From assembly GCA_947646735.1 (NCBI GenBank), contig CANTFK010000921.1, forward strand, positions 62,001 to 126,000: a DNA stretch of 64,000 nt, in the 5' to 3' direction. The notes under the pieces were generated by a model. It was given only the letters and a program-made list of their open reading frames with translations. It was not told the DNA's origin and did not search any database. The position numbers were made by a program, and so were the translations under genes. Source of the DNA: Peronospora farinosa (lineage: Eukaryota; Oomycota; Peronosporomycetes; Peronosporales; Peronosporaceae). Below, in pieces: positions 34,801 to 45,960 of this stretch; positions within the stretch are counted from its first letter, which is position 1, and each line of letters begins with the position of its first letter.

Positions 34801-35472
34801 ATTAGTTAATGTCGTCAATGCAACATTCGCCACGTGATCTTGTGTCATGACCAAATGTTGTTCCCTTGATTGAAGATCATGGCTACATTTTTGCAATATA
34901 TTGGCTAATAGGTTCAAAATGGTTGGTAATTCTCGGATCAATTTTGTTTTGGCTTGCCGTTTTATTGTTGCAAAAATGGTCGTATCATCTCGTCCAAATT
35001 CATCCACTACAACATTCAAGAGTTTGAGTCCATTTTCACGAGATCGTTCCTCAGTTATAAGAGATTCCAATTGGGTGATAAAATTGGGCCATAATTGTGT
35101 CGTGTCGTTCCATTGTATTATTGCAATATCGGCCACTACTTTTCGCAATTTACGGTGGACAAAAGCGGGCACAGACGACGCTGATTGGAGGAAATCCCAC
35201 ACAAAATGGCGAATGGTTACTTGCTCGGAAATGGGGAAATGAACCCATTTTTTAGCCACATATTCTTCCAAAGTAGTAGCTGCAAACCAAAGCGAATATT
35301 CGTTTTGAGAGGTACGTAGCAGCTGGAATAGTACAGGTACACAGGCATCGGGTGTCTCTTTAAAATTTGTGAGTTGCTGCTCGAGCTGAATCTTGTCAGT
35401 GGAAGAGGTGGATGGGTCCAAGAGACGATGGAGCGCAGCCTCGACGTCGGCGATTATTGCGTCGGTGTTCAT
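31898..35472 (-). CDS. XPO6: Exportin-6-like nuclear export receptor
   Basis: Three exons join in frame: 35472-32813, 32739-32598 and 32509-31898. The introns begin gtgcgt and gtacga and end acag and ctag, giving about 1137 residues, close to human exportin-6 (about 1125). The N-terminal importin-beta-like region shows the pattern LLRTSQNEYSLWFAATTLEE and FVHRKLRKVVADIAI, which aligns with exportin-6. The C-terminus (VDFASFYQVFL ... FPTFSQEVVAFLNDLKVIK) also matches. Exportin-6 carries actin-profilin out of the nucleus in animals with RanGTP. The protein consists of HEAT repeats throughout. Its start codon lies 105 bases from the divergent gene at 35578. Confidence 0.85.
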
Positions 35473-35577
35473 GGATAAAAGGGATTTTTTTGGACTGGTG
35501 GATTAAAGAGTGGGCGTTGTTTTGTGTCGTGCGGTACAACAGGACAGAATATAAGATATTTAAGTACGTGTTACGTT

Positions 35578-36490
35578 ATGGGTTCACACTCGTATGCGGG
35601 TGAGAAGTGGCTTTTATTCGTCAGAGAAGAGCATGGATTTGTGTTTACGGCAGTAGTGACACAGGAAATGAGTGTGATTGCAGAGGTTCAAGTGGATGAG
35701 ACGACGCTGAAAGAACACGTAGACCTGCAGCTATTAACAAGTGATTGTGGCTGGAATGTAGCCATTGTGTAAAGTACATCTAATTCTTGTAATGTTTATG
35801 TGTAGAGTGAGGAACTTGGGCTCGAGATAAAGTTAGAGGAATTTAAGACGCTATTCGTGGTAGGTACTGTCGATATTATTCATTTAACTCGTATATTACA
35901 AGGTCTCAAGGGTTGGAAATGAATTTGTTGTTGGTAGAAAACACTGGAGCAGCGTCAATGTGTGGATATACAAGTCGAGATGAAAGAAAAAACCAAGTCG
36001 GTGCAAAATGTTTATCTGTTGTTAACGTACAAGTTCAGTCCTACGATATCTCGAAAAGGAGTTTTCCAGTTGCCAATTGTAGCACCTGATGCTCCCAAGA
36101 GTATTGTAACATTGCTGGCAAGTATCCATGCCACGCCGCCACGTCCGATGCTGACCGAACAGCAGCAACGGGAGAAACTGGCAAAAGAATCATTGGCTGT
36201 GGCAATAAAAAAGAGCAGTGCTGATTCGACTGCAGTGAACCATGAAGCAAACATCCAAGAGATAAATGGAACTGCTGCAGCATCGCAGAGCTCAGCGAAT
36301 GTTGCTATAACGACTGCAGAGGTGAACCCAAAGTTGCTCAAACGAAGACATGTCCCCACTGGAATTATGTAAGTGACCAAAGGTCTTGAAGTAGCTTATT
36401 GTAGATTTTTTTTGACCAATTGACGCTGCTCATTTGTTAAAAAGCAGGCGACGAAAAGGTCCTCGAGGTGCCAAGTTGGTAAAAAAGTAG
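35578..36490 (+). CDS. Candidate XLF/PAXX-type non-homologous end-joining factor
   Basis: Four exons are inferred: 35578-35766 (or 35768), 35806 (or 35808)-35859, 35938-36368 and 36448-36490. GT-AG introns give about 238 residues. The N-terminus (GEKWLLFVREEHGFVFTAVV) has the strand pattern of an XRCC4/XLF-type head domain. A Gln/Lys/Ala-rich helical part (TEQQQREKLAKESLAVAI) follows. The last exon adds a basic tail MRRKGPRGAKLVKK. Human XLF ends in a Ku-binding tail with KRKKPRGLFS, so the KxPRG core at the C-terminus is suggestive. Overall similarity is weak, and the assignment rests on fold pattern, size and tail. It shares a short bidirectional promoter region with the exportin gene. Confidence 0.5.
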
Positions 36491-36639
36491 CAGAAATGTA
36501 TTTAAAAGGTCCGATTTAATGCATGTTTTTTGTGAATCTTCCAACTAAACTTACTTCTGGTACGGACCAAATGAGGAGTTAATTTAGTAGGACTAAAAAT
36601 CAAATAATTGATCACTACTTGACATCCATTCAAGTTGAT

Positions 36640-36792
36640 ATGATAATGACCGAGATGTTGACGTCTAAGCAGTTTTCCAAGGACGATACTAAGCTGCCGA
36701 TTGATACAACAGCTGCATCTGATGAAGAAGAAGAAGAAGATGAAGAAGAAGAAGAAGCTGGCAATGAACAGAGCAATGAAATAGAAGAAGAA

Positions 36793-36827
<35 letters not shown>

Positions 36828-37614
36828 AGAAAAAGAGGAGGAGGAGAGAACTGACGAAAGTCATGACGTTGTGGGCTTTGGAGACGCTATGAACAAAATT
36901 CTGACACAAAATGTAGCAGAAGATGTGCAGCCAATTCTAGCCAAACGTACGACAGCACGTATGCGTGAGATTCAAAGCGACAAGAAAGAGACCAAGACAG
37001 CACGACTTAGCGCTGCTGAAAAGCGGGAGCGGGAGCAAAAAGACATGGTACTGCCGGACTATTCTACGGCTGGACAGGACCGTAAATTACGAATGATTGC
37101 AACAAAAGGAGGTGAGCGAGAAAAGTTTATTTGTTGTTTAGGCGGTAAGTGTACTGACAATAAGGTCTCTTGCTGTGTAGTGGTGGCTCTGTTTAATGCC
37201 ATTGAAAAGCATCAGCATCATCAGAATGGTAGAAAGGATGATAAGAATGACAAGAAGGTGAAGGAGATGTCCAAGGATAACTTTTTAGGTCTATTAAAAG
37301 CATCGCAGCAAAAGACAGTGACGGACAAGCTTGTGAAGACTACCAAGAGTTCATGGTCTGTCGTACAAGACGACTTTATGATGGAAGCCAAGCTGAAGGA
37401 CTGGGACAATCAACACGGCACGGAAGTAGGTCGAGTGCGACAAAAAGGTGACGCAGACGTTGAAGCAGTGGAAGATGTGGCATGGAAACAGGCTGGAGAC
37501 GCTCTAGATAGTGACAATGAAGTTTCGAGAGACGCCAAAAAGACAAGCAACAAACGACAAAGAGTGTCTACAATCAAGAAGAAGAAGGACCAGAAGAAAG
37601 GCAAGCGCTCGTAA
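36640..37614 (+). CDS. RRP15: Ribosome biogenesis protein RRP15
   Basis: The first in-frame ATG is at 36640. Residues about 25-75 form an almost pure Asp/Glu tract encoded by GAA repeats. The conserved part starts VGFGDAMNKIL and continues DRKLRMIATKG. After a probable intron it continues VALFNAIEKHQ and then WSVVQDDFMMEAKLKDWD, which match RRP15, a nucleolar factor for the 60S pre-ribosome and 27S pre-rRNA maturation. The intron (37112-37180, gtgagc ... gtag, 69 bases) has no stop and is a multiple of three. The unspliced frame therefore stays open but inserts 23 Cys-rich residues into the conserved core. The spliced protein has about 301 residues and a Lys-rich C-terminus. Confidence 0.88.
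36721..36845 (+). repeat. GAA-rich microsatellite coding for poly-Glu
   Basis: Long runs of GAA with a few GAG and GAT codons inside the RRP15 coding region, encoding an acidic tract. Length polymorphism in steps of three bases is expected. Confidence 0.9.
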
Positions 37615-37787
37615 GATGATGGCAACATGTTAGACTAATGCACGAGACCGTATCGAAAAGACTGTAGCTTTTTTTCCTCTCCTTAAGAAATAGCCTAAGT
37701 CACTAAATAGAGGTACATAGTATTTCTGACATCTTGTCAAAAATCAAAGCCATTGAATTCCCATACGAAGGTGACCAATTGCACGTT

Positions 37788-40700
37788 ATGGTAAAGCTCG
37801 TGGAGTACGCAGATAGCTCAGATGACGCCCTGGACAATGATTCGAATGATGGCAGTCAATGGTCATCCTTTGGTGAGATTCCGTCGAGTCCTAGCGATTC
37901 GTTCTCGTATCCCATGGAGTCTCTTGACAGTGAAGATGAAGATGAAGATGATGCTGCTTCTAGAGCATCTCTGGATATTTCTGGATCTGTTACAAGCTCG
38001 ATGGGTACAGATGACTTGAATCCTGATAATAACATGGATGAGAAATCACTTGAAGAAGAAGAAGAAGAAGAAGAAGAGAATTGTAATTTTGACAATTTTG
38101 ACAATCACGAAACTGTCAAGAATGTCAAGAATAAGCAAAATGACGAAGTTTGTTACGCATGGAAAGAATTACAAACTGCTTTTGAAATAAATGCATTTAA
38201 AAAACGTGGTGTGGACACATTATATCGTGGGGATGAACCTATGGTACTGGACGAGAAGACAGAAAAACAGCAGCAGGTCACTCAAGACAATGAGGTCAAA
38301 ATTAGCTCCACTCATTTAAATGGTGAGACGGAACAGTCGAGTTTTCCAGCATTTTTTACCCCTGGGATTGCAAAACCAAAAACAATACGATCACAACGAC
38401 GAAAAATGCCAACAAAGACTCACCCAACCGGAGTATCGCCGCAATTTTCGACGTTATTTACTGGAAAAGAACAGCAACAAGATTTAATGGATACTGATTT
38501 GTTTTCAATGCAAAATGTGGAGCCAAGTACTGAGAAATACACAAACATTCAACAAGTGAATGGACATCAGCCTTCGCAAATGGAGACTCCAACTGTTTCG
38601 TTACGAGTAAAGCAGACAGAGGCCAAGACACCAGGTTTTACATTTGGAAAACCAGTAGCAGCAGCGTTTGGAGAGTCAGGTGATGATACGCATATGCGTA
38701 GTCCAAGCCCAAAACGTACCGCTGCTGCGGCATCTTTTGTCCCAATTGAAGGTGGTTTTACGCTTGGACAAAGTGGTAAAAATTCCAAGCCTTACAAATT
38801 TTGCAATTTTGGAAGTAGTGGCAGCGAAGCAGCTATTTTTTCGGCAAAAACAACATCAAGTACCATGAACGATGGAGATAACGCTTGCATGCGCAGCCCA
38901 AGCGCGCATGAGAAACCTGCAAGCCAAAAGCCGACGACCGGTAAATTTTTGTTTGGTCAAGCATACAAGAATCGCAAACCGTTTTTTTTTCTCGAAAAAG
39001 AGAAACGAGTCGTTGGACTCGACGGAGTCAGTTTTTACTCCAAGCAGAGCACCACCAACCGGTGTGTCAGGAGTCTTATGTGGAACAAGTAAAGATCCCG
39101 TTGGCGACACTTCATCCGGTAGTTTTGGCACAAATCGCGCATCTACAGCAGCTTCTACGTTCTTTAGTACTGGAGTCGTAGGACGAAACTCAGACCGTCG
39201 GAAGAAGAAGGGCTCATCGTGCTCAACCTTTGCACCGATCTTAGAAAGTAACTCGAGCAAATCCCAGTTTTTTGCCTCGTCATCGACAATTGGATCCTCC
39301 ATTTCCCAGTCAGCAACAGCCACTAGCCAGCAATCCAATACAATGTTTGCGAGTGGCGAGAGTAGCGAGCGGCCGAGTAATATGGCCTCAGCTGTACCCT
39401 TTAAAAAATCATTCGTCACAAGCACAGGTGGACCGGGTGCATTTAAGAACCCAAACGCTAAGACTGTTCCGGAGGCATTCCCGAACACGGATTTATTTAC
39501 ATTTCGAACTGATGGATCTGGCTCAGCTTCAAGTTCAGCCGCACCGACGATGTCAGGCGTTCCCGGGCAAGTTTCGCGGGACGAAGCCGTCTTTTGTGAT
39601 TTGTTTGGATTCGGGGGTGCAAAGACCAACATGCCAACAAAAGGAGCCACTTTTCACTTTCCAGCTGACAATATATCATCTGTAACCGTTGGTAGCTTCC
39701 AAATTGGTTGTCACGATGCTCGAAAGAACCCGCGAGTGCGCACCAGGAAAAGCGGAGTGTTTACACACAAGAACAGTCCAAGGAAGGATGCCAAGGTAGG
39801 CGCTGCCGAGCCGGAGCCATCCCCCCGCTTTGGTTCGGCATCCTCATCGACGCCATCTCTATTCAGCATACACCATAGACGCACTCGCAAGAATGCGCGT
39901 CTAGGAAAATGTGAGCGCAGTCCTCCCGCAGATCCGTCTGTGAAACGCACTTTTCAGTGCGATAGGTCTTCACCACCATCTGATGGACAGCTTCATTCTC
40001 ATGCGGTAAAACCTACGGCAGCGACAGGTTTTGGTTCTTCTATCGGGGCCACGTCTGCAAGTAACAATGGTTTTGGTGTTAAAACAGCTCAGCAACAAGA
40101 TCAAAGCAGTGACCCCGGAGTTCTCTCTTCCCATCCACAGCAAGCCATATCCAGTACATCGCAACCACAAAACTCAAATCATTCATCAATATTCCGGCGA
40201 AATGGATCGAGAAAATCTACACAGATTCAGCAAACTAGCAACGGTGCTGGATCGCGCCGAATCCTCCGAGCAGCCCTTCGAAGTGTTGGTGTTAGTGGAG
40301 ATCGTCCGGGCTCAGCGCCACCCACCATGACCAATTATGATGAGGGTGACGCTGAAATGGACAGCGATGACAAACAGGACTGGTTCGAATTGAAGCGTCT
40401 TGGTGGTGTTGCTTACTTTTCAAAACAATATGAAGACGCAGCCGAGTACTACCGTCAAAGTATTGAGCTTCTAGAGTCGCTTTCTGATGAAGACACAGTC
40501 ATCAATACGGCCGAGATGAGAGCTAATAAGGCAAAGCTCCACGCGAACCGAGCGGCATCTCAGATGATGCTGATGCAGATAGCTGAAGCACAGCGCGAAT
40601 GTCGGCGATCAATTGAGGTGGACGCTACGTATGCACGCGCATATCTTCGACTTGGTCGTATTCAAGTGCTACTTGGCGATACTGCTAACGCACAGGCAAA

Positions 40701-42202
40701 CACTGATACTGCGAGGCATTTGATGGAAGGGCTTGACAATAAAGTAAGCAGTGGTGACGAAGCAGATTACGCGTCGCTTACCAAGATGGAAGCAAACATC
40801 AAGAAATTGACGACGTTACAAGGTGAGATCAAGTGGTATGTCGATAATGAAGACTTCGAACAAGCTCTCGTGCAGGCCAATCTAGCTTTGGCACTTGCAC
40901 CATACTCTCGAAAGTTACAGGTTGAGAAGGCTCACATTCTACTTCGCCAACAGTACGTATTTATTTAATGTCCCCGCGGGAATTCTGGTGTTGGTATCTA
41001 ATGTACGCATTGTGCTGGTGTTTTTGACAGAAAACTTGATCAGATTATTGAGTTTTTTACTTCTATTATCGAGAAACAACAAGGAAGTCAGGGGAAAATG
41101 TCTATTCCAGCGAGCACAAGCGAAGCGAACACGAAACCGCTGAAGGATAAAACTGTAGAAAAGATTGCCATGATTGGGATTGAGCTCGGTTTGTTATGGG
41201 CAACCACGCTGCACTACCAGAATAAAGTCGAAGACGCTGTCCAGATACTTGACGCGCTGGAAGTTGTGGCGCCTTGCAGCTCCCATGTGATACAGCTGAA
41301 ATGGCAGTGGCACGATATGAAGCAGCTCAAGCATGATGGCAATGAACGCTTTAAACAAGGAAAGTATCAAGAGGCCGTGCGATTTTATTCAGAGGCGATG
41401 CAGATTGATCCGCAGCACCAGGAATACTGCGCAGTTATTTATTGCAACCGTTCGGCTGCTCAGATGGGATTGGAACAATATCGTACTGCGGTCTACGATT
41501 GCAACGAGGCACTGAAACGAAAACCAAATATGCCGCGCGCCCTGCTCCGTCGAGCCCGTTGTTATGTTGCGCTGAAGATGTATTATGAAGCAGTGAAGGA
41601 CTTTGAGCAATATTTGCGTGAGCAACCTGGTACTGTGCCAGCTGATGCGACATCCGATGTTCGTCGAGAATGCAACGAGGCAAAGGCAGCTATAGCTAAA
41701 GCCCGAGAAGAAGTTAGACAGCGGGAGGCGGCAAAGAAGCGTACAGAGCGCCAACAACGCCACCAAAACTCACGACAGCGGACAGAATCATCGTGGAATG
41801 ACAGCAAATTTTACGGTAACTACCGGCGAGGTGCAAATAGCAACAACAGGGGCGGTTATGGTAGCAGCAGATTTCAGTCGTCAGGTGGCAGTAGCAGGGC
41901 TTCATATATGGCGCCTAAGACTCAGCACCGCACATATTACGATGTTCTTGGAATCGAAAAGACATCGACGGTCCACCAAATTAGGAAAGCGTACCGCAAG
42001 CTTGCGCTTGTGTATCACCCAGGTATGCAGGTCGATTGGCAGCGACAATACTGTCACAGTAGATGCTTACCGTTTTGTGTTTGTATTTGCAGATAAAGCG
42101 AAGACATCGGCCTACGGTGATTTGTTCAAAGAGATGACAGCTGCGTACAACGTGCTATCTGACGAAAGTGCTCGCGCCAAGTACGACCATGAGTTGGTCT
42201 AG
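37788..42202 (+). CDS. TPR and J-domain co-chaperone with FG-rich N-terminus (one frameshift)
   Basis: The coding region runs from the ATG at 37788 to 38990, then in a shifted frame to 40952, 41031-42022 and 42093-42202. The introns begin gtacgt and gtatgc. The N-terminal half is acidic, then rich in FG-type motifs (FTFGKPVAAAFG, FTLGQSGK, FLFGQA), resembling nucleoporin repeats. Residues encoded from about 40.3 kb onward form TPR repeats (for example NERFKQGKYQEAVRFYSEAM). The C-terminus is a J domain (YYDVLGIEKTSTVHQIRKAY). Its HPD motif is split by the last intron and restored by splicing. The architecture matches DNAJC7-type Hsp70/Hsp90 co-chaperones, and plant members with an FG-like N-terminus are known. 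The frame changes at the T9 run 38982-38990: reading eight T would keep one frame. Confidence 0.8.
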
Positions 42203-42943
42203 AACAGGTTTGGTAATTTCTACGAGAATTAACGTGAGCAGGTCACGAAGGACACGAGGGTTCTGTCTTGCAAGCGGTGTAGCAACCGGTCAAGAGTCAG
42301 TATGACGTATTTAAACGCTCGACGGTGCCGTCCATGGTAAGGCCTTCATTTTTCAGACTAGAAAATGTTGTCACGTAGAGGTTGGTGACATGTGTTCTCC
42401 GTGTGCTATAGCCTGAGTTCATGTAGGCACTTGTTTCTTTGGACTAGCTTGCAGTCCATCCGTCGTGTACGAGTCGTGTTGACGTGCTTTTGCGAGGTGG
42501 CTGCAGTTTCATGATCGAGGGGGCAATGACGTGGTTTAGTTGACGGTCTTACAAAAGGAGCTCATGGTCACGTTGCTAGATACAACATCGACAGCAACCA
42601 GATCGAGACAACCTGACATGATTACTGGATGGGACGTCAATGTTGCACATGGTCAAGCAAATACAAGGTGAAGTCGTCTTCTTTTGCCAAGGAGCATTGA
42701 ACGGAAGAGGTCGTCCGCAACTCAAAGTATTTATCACCCGGGTGAACCTTCTTGTCACGGACTAAGCTATTATCAGTGAGGGCACCAGTGGTGATTCATG
42801 GCAAAAGGTAAGTCAAACAAACATTGTCTCTGATTGCCGTCCATGTATGGCAAACAAATGGTCATATCGAGTTTTCACGCCTAAGTGTTTGTTTCTTGAC
42901 TGTTAGATCTTCTAACTTCAAATCGACGCAACCAACCAATTCC
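42203..42943. other. Intergenic region
   Basis: About 740 bases between the convergent ends of the DnaJ gene and the phosphatase gene. Only short unsupported frames are present. Confidence 0.5.
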
Positions 42944-43603
42944 TCATTCACTCGTACTTGTTTCTTTCTTCTCCGTGTGCAGTTGAATCTTGTTACAGAA
43001 CGCGATCACATTTGGTTGCAGATAAAGTGACTTGCGCACGTGACGTTTCTCATTGAGATATTCCTGTGCCTCTTGTGGGTCGAATCCGCGATTGGCCACC
43101 AACCAACACAAAGCCACCGCAGCACTTCGTCCAGTACCTCCTTTGCAATGGACGTACGTTCTCACACCTTGTTGTTTTTGAGTCTGAATGAATGCGACAG
43201 CCGCTTCCAATGCTTCAAGTGATGGTTCAATATGGTCCACCGTCGGAAGTCGAAGTTGCTGAATATGGTGTCGTTGATATTGGTTCTCGGGTCCTGCATA
43301 TTCGTCGCACAAATTCACCACTGCACGGACCCCTCGAGACACTAGATTGTCCACATGCGGCATAAACGACATTGGTGCTGCCCCTAGCAAGACATGGGAA
43401 TCCACGAGTGTCCAGTAGTTTTTACGCTTTGAAAAGTACGTGAGTGGCCACGTCGGGTAGAAATACACACGAGCTGCCACTTTGGCCAAGCTTTCAGGCA
43501 AGAAATGAAGCTGAAAGGCGCCGTACAACATCATCACGATGAGGATCCAAGCTTGCCAACTAGTCATGGCGTACACAAACATTGCCCAAGTCCAGGACGT
43601 CAT
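42944..43603 (-). CDS. PTPMT1-like dual-specificity phosphatase
   Basis: Intact 219-codon frame. Residues about 1-40 contain a hydrophobic segment (WILIVMMLYGAF), probably a membrane or mitochondrial anchor. The family block KNYWTLVDSHVLLGAAPM is followed by VRAVVNLCDEYAGP. The catalytic P-loop is VHCKGGTGRSAA, which fits HCx5R with Cys nucleophile and Arg. PTPMT1 relatives dephosphorylate phosphatidylglycerophosphate in cardiolipin synthesis, although some plant-type members act on other phospholipids. Substrate assignment here is therefore inferred. It converges with the DnaJ gene. The second ATG (about codon 13) is an alternative start. Confidence 0.82.
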   Translation of the reverse strand: MTSWTWAMFVYAMTSWQAWILIVMMLYGAFQLHFLPESLAKVAARVYFYPTWPLTYFSKRKNYWTLVDSHVLLGAAPMSFMPHVDNLVSRGVRAVVNLCDEYAGPENQYQRHHIQQLRLPTVDHIEPSLEALEAAVAFIQTQKQQGVRTYVHCKGGTGRSAAVALCWLVANRGFDPQEAQEYLNEKRHVRKSLYLQPNVIAFCNKIQLHTEKKETSTSE

Positions 43604-43694
43604 CGGGGACTTTCAGGAATCAAGGTTGGGAATAAGTGCGAATAGAGATGAATGAGTTGGCTACATTAGAGCTCGAGTTAGCAGGCTTGGTTGG

Positions 43695-44865
43695 TTAATA
43701 CTGTGCTGCTGTAGCTTGCTCCACATACTTGTCCGATGCCGTTTCGTAATCCGTGACAAACCACACCGCCGAATTCTTTTGCATGAACTTGAGAAAGTCA
43801 TTGAGACGTGCCTGAATCTGAAGCAATTCGCGCGAAGAAATGTTGGAACTTGCGAGCAGAATTGGTAATCTCACTACAACATTAACATGCAGCATTAGTC
43901 GTTTACTTTACAATAACATCACTAGCACACAAGATCTACAACTTTCCAGAGTACGTACCAAAAAGACGAAGGAGATGTTCAGCGCCGTATATCTGTGAGA
44001 GCGGCACACCGTCCATCTGCTTCTGTCCAAGTTCCTGATACTGTCGACGCTCAATGCGATAGAGCAAGATCGAGCTCAAGGCTCGATCAAAGTAAGACTG
44101 TACTCCTTCCAAAATTCCCTGAATGTTCTTGTACTCCTTAACCTCATTGGCTTCACCGTCACGTACTTTACTCTTTTTAAACTCCAAGTACGTCTTGATA
44201 ATCTACATGACCAGCAAATATCATCAAAAAAACACCCACCATAAAATCATCCCATATACCACCAATATCTACCACAACTTGTCTCTAATTCCTCGAAATC
44301 TCACCTGACTGACACTAGGTTTTCGAGGCAATGGTACAAGTTTTGGTGGTGTCTGGGTCACATTTTTCCAGTCCTGTACCAATTGTTTCTTGAGTGAAAA
44401 AGGCATGTGAAGATTAATCTGCTTACCCAGTACTTTATCTTCATAATTAGGTTCTTGAGGTCCCGTTAAGGTCTCGTATTCATTCTCAATGCTTCGTTTT
44501 AACCGTTTAAACGGGGATTTCAATGCACTCGAAGCGTCGACTCGCAATGTGCTTATTCTCGTCTTCTTTTTACGCGATCGTGTCGCTTTTTTCGCCTCAG
44601 CAACGTCTTCTTTTGCTTTTAATTGAAGCGCTCGATTTGCGGGTGTATCTTCTAAAACACGATCATGACGAACCCATTCGTCCCATTTTTTCGCCCATCC
44701 TTGATAATGGACATAATATTGCGTACTGAATGACGTCTCTCCTTCTTCTTCTTCATCATCTAATTGACCTTTTACACCTCGTCCATTGTCAATTTTAAGT
44801 ACTTTGGCATCATAAATTAGAAGACCATGATATGCCAATACCGGGTCACCAACATTCACGACCAT
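43695..44865 (-). CDS. MRG/EAF3 chromatin protein with chromo barrel domain
   Basis: Exons 44865-44305, 44202-43959 and 43873-43695 join in frame, with introns gtgaga...gtag and gtacgt...gtag, giving 327 residues. The start is at MVVNVGDPVLAYHG; an in-frame ATG lies 22 codons upstream. Residues about 1-80 form the chromo barrel (VLAYHGLLIYDAKVLKID ... YYVHYQGWAKKWDEWV), which binds methylated H3K36. A Lys/Arg linker leads to the MRG domain (about 150-327) with MPFSLKKQLVQDW and AEHLLRLFVRLPILLASS. MRG15/EAF3 proteins belong to NuA4 acetyltransferase and Rpd3S-type deacetylase complexes. The upstream region to 45198 contains a (CT)7 run at 45135-45148. Confidence 0.92.
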
Positions 44866-45198
44866 TAGATCAATTGACGACCTTAAGCTGATTGGTGGAA
44901 AAGTAACAAGTGTCGTTGTGTGGCTACACACAGATGAAAGTCGAGTGTGCCACGTGATATTGGTGTGTATAATTCTCTAATGTTTTAATCTTTTTTATAA
45001 TGACTAAATATCATGAAGGTACATTTTTAATCGTAGTATATAAGACCTTAATCACTGTTTAAAACGTTGCATAAAGCACGTGGAAACTCCTTTTTATAGC
45101 AAAGTAGAGCGTAATTAGATCATTTGCCACCAACCTCTCTCTCTCTCTGCTACCCATGCTACTGTCTCTCGTCTTGTGTGAATACAACGATTCCATCG

Positions 45199-45960
45199 TT
45201 AGTAAACAGCCATACTATCCAGCAAAGGAATGTCCGTTTTCTCCGACATGTAGTCGAGATATTCGCGTAACTTGAGCGGCCATTTCAAGTCACGAACAAT
45301 AGTTAGACCCCTTAACGTACCGAAAAAAATAATGTCGTCATAACTGAGTTTTTCATTCACCAAGTGATTGGAATGAAACATGGGGGCTAATTGTTCCAGA
45401 AACTTATTAGCCTCTTCCACAAGCTCTGGTGTCTTGGCCAGCACCTTTTCAAATGAGCCAATGGTTTTCTCCTTCTTGAGACGGTAATACTCACGGCTTT
45501 CAAGCCGGGCAAACTCCGCAAAAGGAGCCGCATGGAATCGTGGGTGATACAATTGACGAAATACATTAGCTGCATCTTTCATCCACTGGTTTAGTTCCGG
45601 TCGATTGGACGATGGAGCCAAAATGGTCGGACCACCATAATGTTCATCCACGTATTGAACGATATCCAAACTCTCTGGAAAAGTGTGACCATTGGCTAAT
45701 TGAAGAATAGGAACTTGCTTGGATCCAACAAGGCCAATGGGAGTGATTTCGTCGTGGTTGGCCAAGAAGACGAGATCAAGTGGTACCTTTTTCAAACCAA
45801 AGATCATACGAGCACGTACGCAAAATGGACAATGATCATAAATGTAAAGTTTGGGTAAAGCTTTCAAATTCTTTCGCTTGCAAAGGAAGAACGCACTGGA
45901 TGCAAGACCTACGGCTGAACCGATGACAAAAGTAGTGATCAACTTGGACATGTCCGACAT
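45199..45960 (-). CDS. GrxB-type (glutaredoxin 2) protein with N-terminal membrane anchor
   Basis: The frame is open from 46041; the start at MSDMSKLITTFV (45960) is preferred, giving 253 residues. Residues about 6-27 form a hydrophobic anchor (LITTFVIGSAVGLASSAFFL). The rest is collinear with bacterial glutaredoxin 2: PKLYIYDHCPFCVRARMIFG with a CPFC active site, GSKQVPILQLANG, FPESLDIVQYVDEH, and the ending PLLDSMAVY. E. coli GrxB is about 215 residues with a thioredoxin half and an alpha-helical GST-like half. Glutathione-dependent disulfide reduction is likely, probably at a membrane. Close similarity to the bacterial type suggests horizontal or organellar origin, but that is unproven. 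No intron is visible. Confidence 0.88.
   Translation of the reverse strand: MSDMSKLITTFVIGSAVGLASSAFFLCKRKNLKALPKLYIYDHCPFCVRARMIFGLKKVPLDLVFLANHDEITPIGLVGSKQVPILQLANGHTFPESLDIVQYVDEHYGGPTILAPSSNRPELNQWMKDAANVFRQLYHPRFHAAPFAEFARLESREYYRLKKEKTIGSFEKVLAKTPELVEEANKFLEQLAPMFHSNHLVNEKLSYDDIIFFGTLRGLTIVRDLKWPLKLREYLDYMSEKTDIPLLDSMAVY

Noticed and set aside
36502..36909. Minus-strand frame with long Phe/Phe-rich runs
   Set aside because: It is the antisense of the GAA repeats encoding the acidic tract of RRP15, so it has no independent support.
38856..39650. Long minus-strand open frame of 264 codons
   Set aside because: It lies antisense to the DnaJ gene, whose protein has recognisable FG, TPR and J parts; the antisense frame has no domain.
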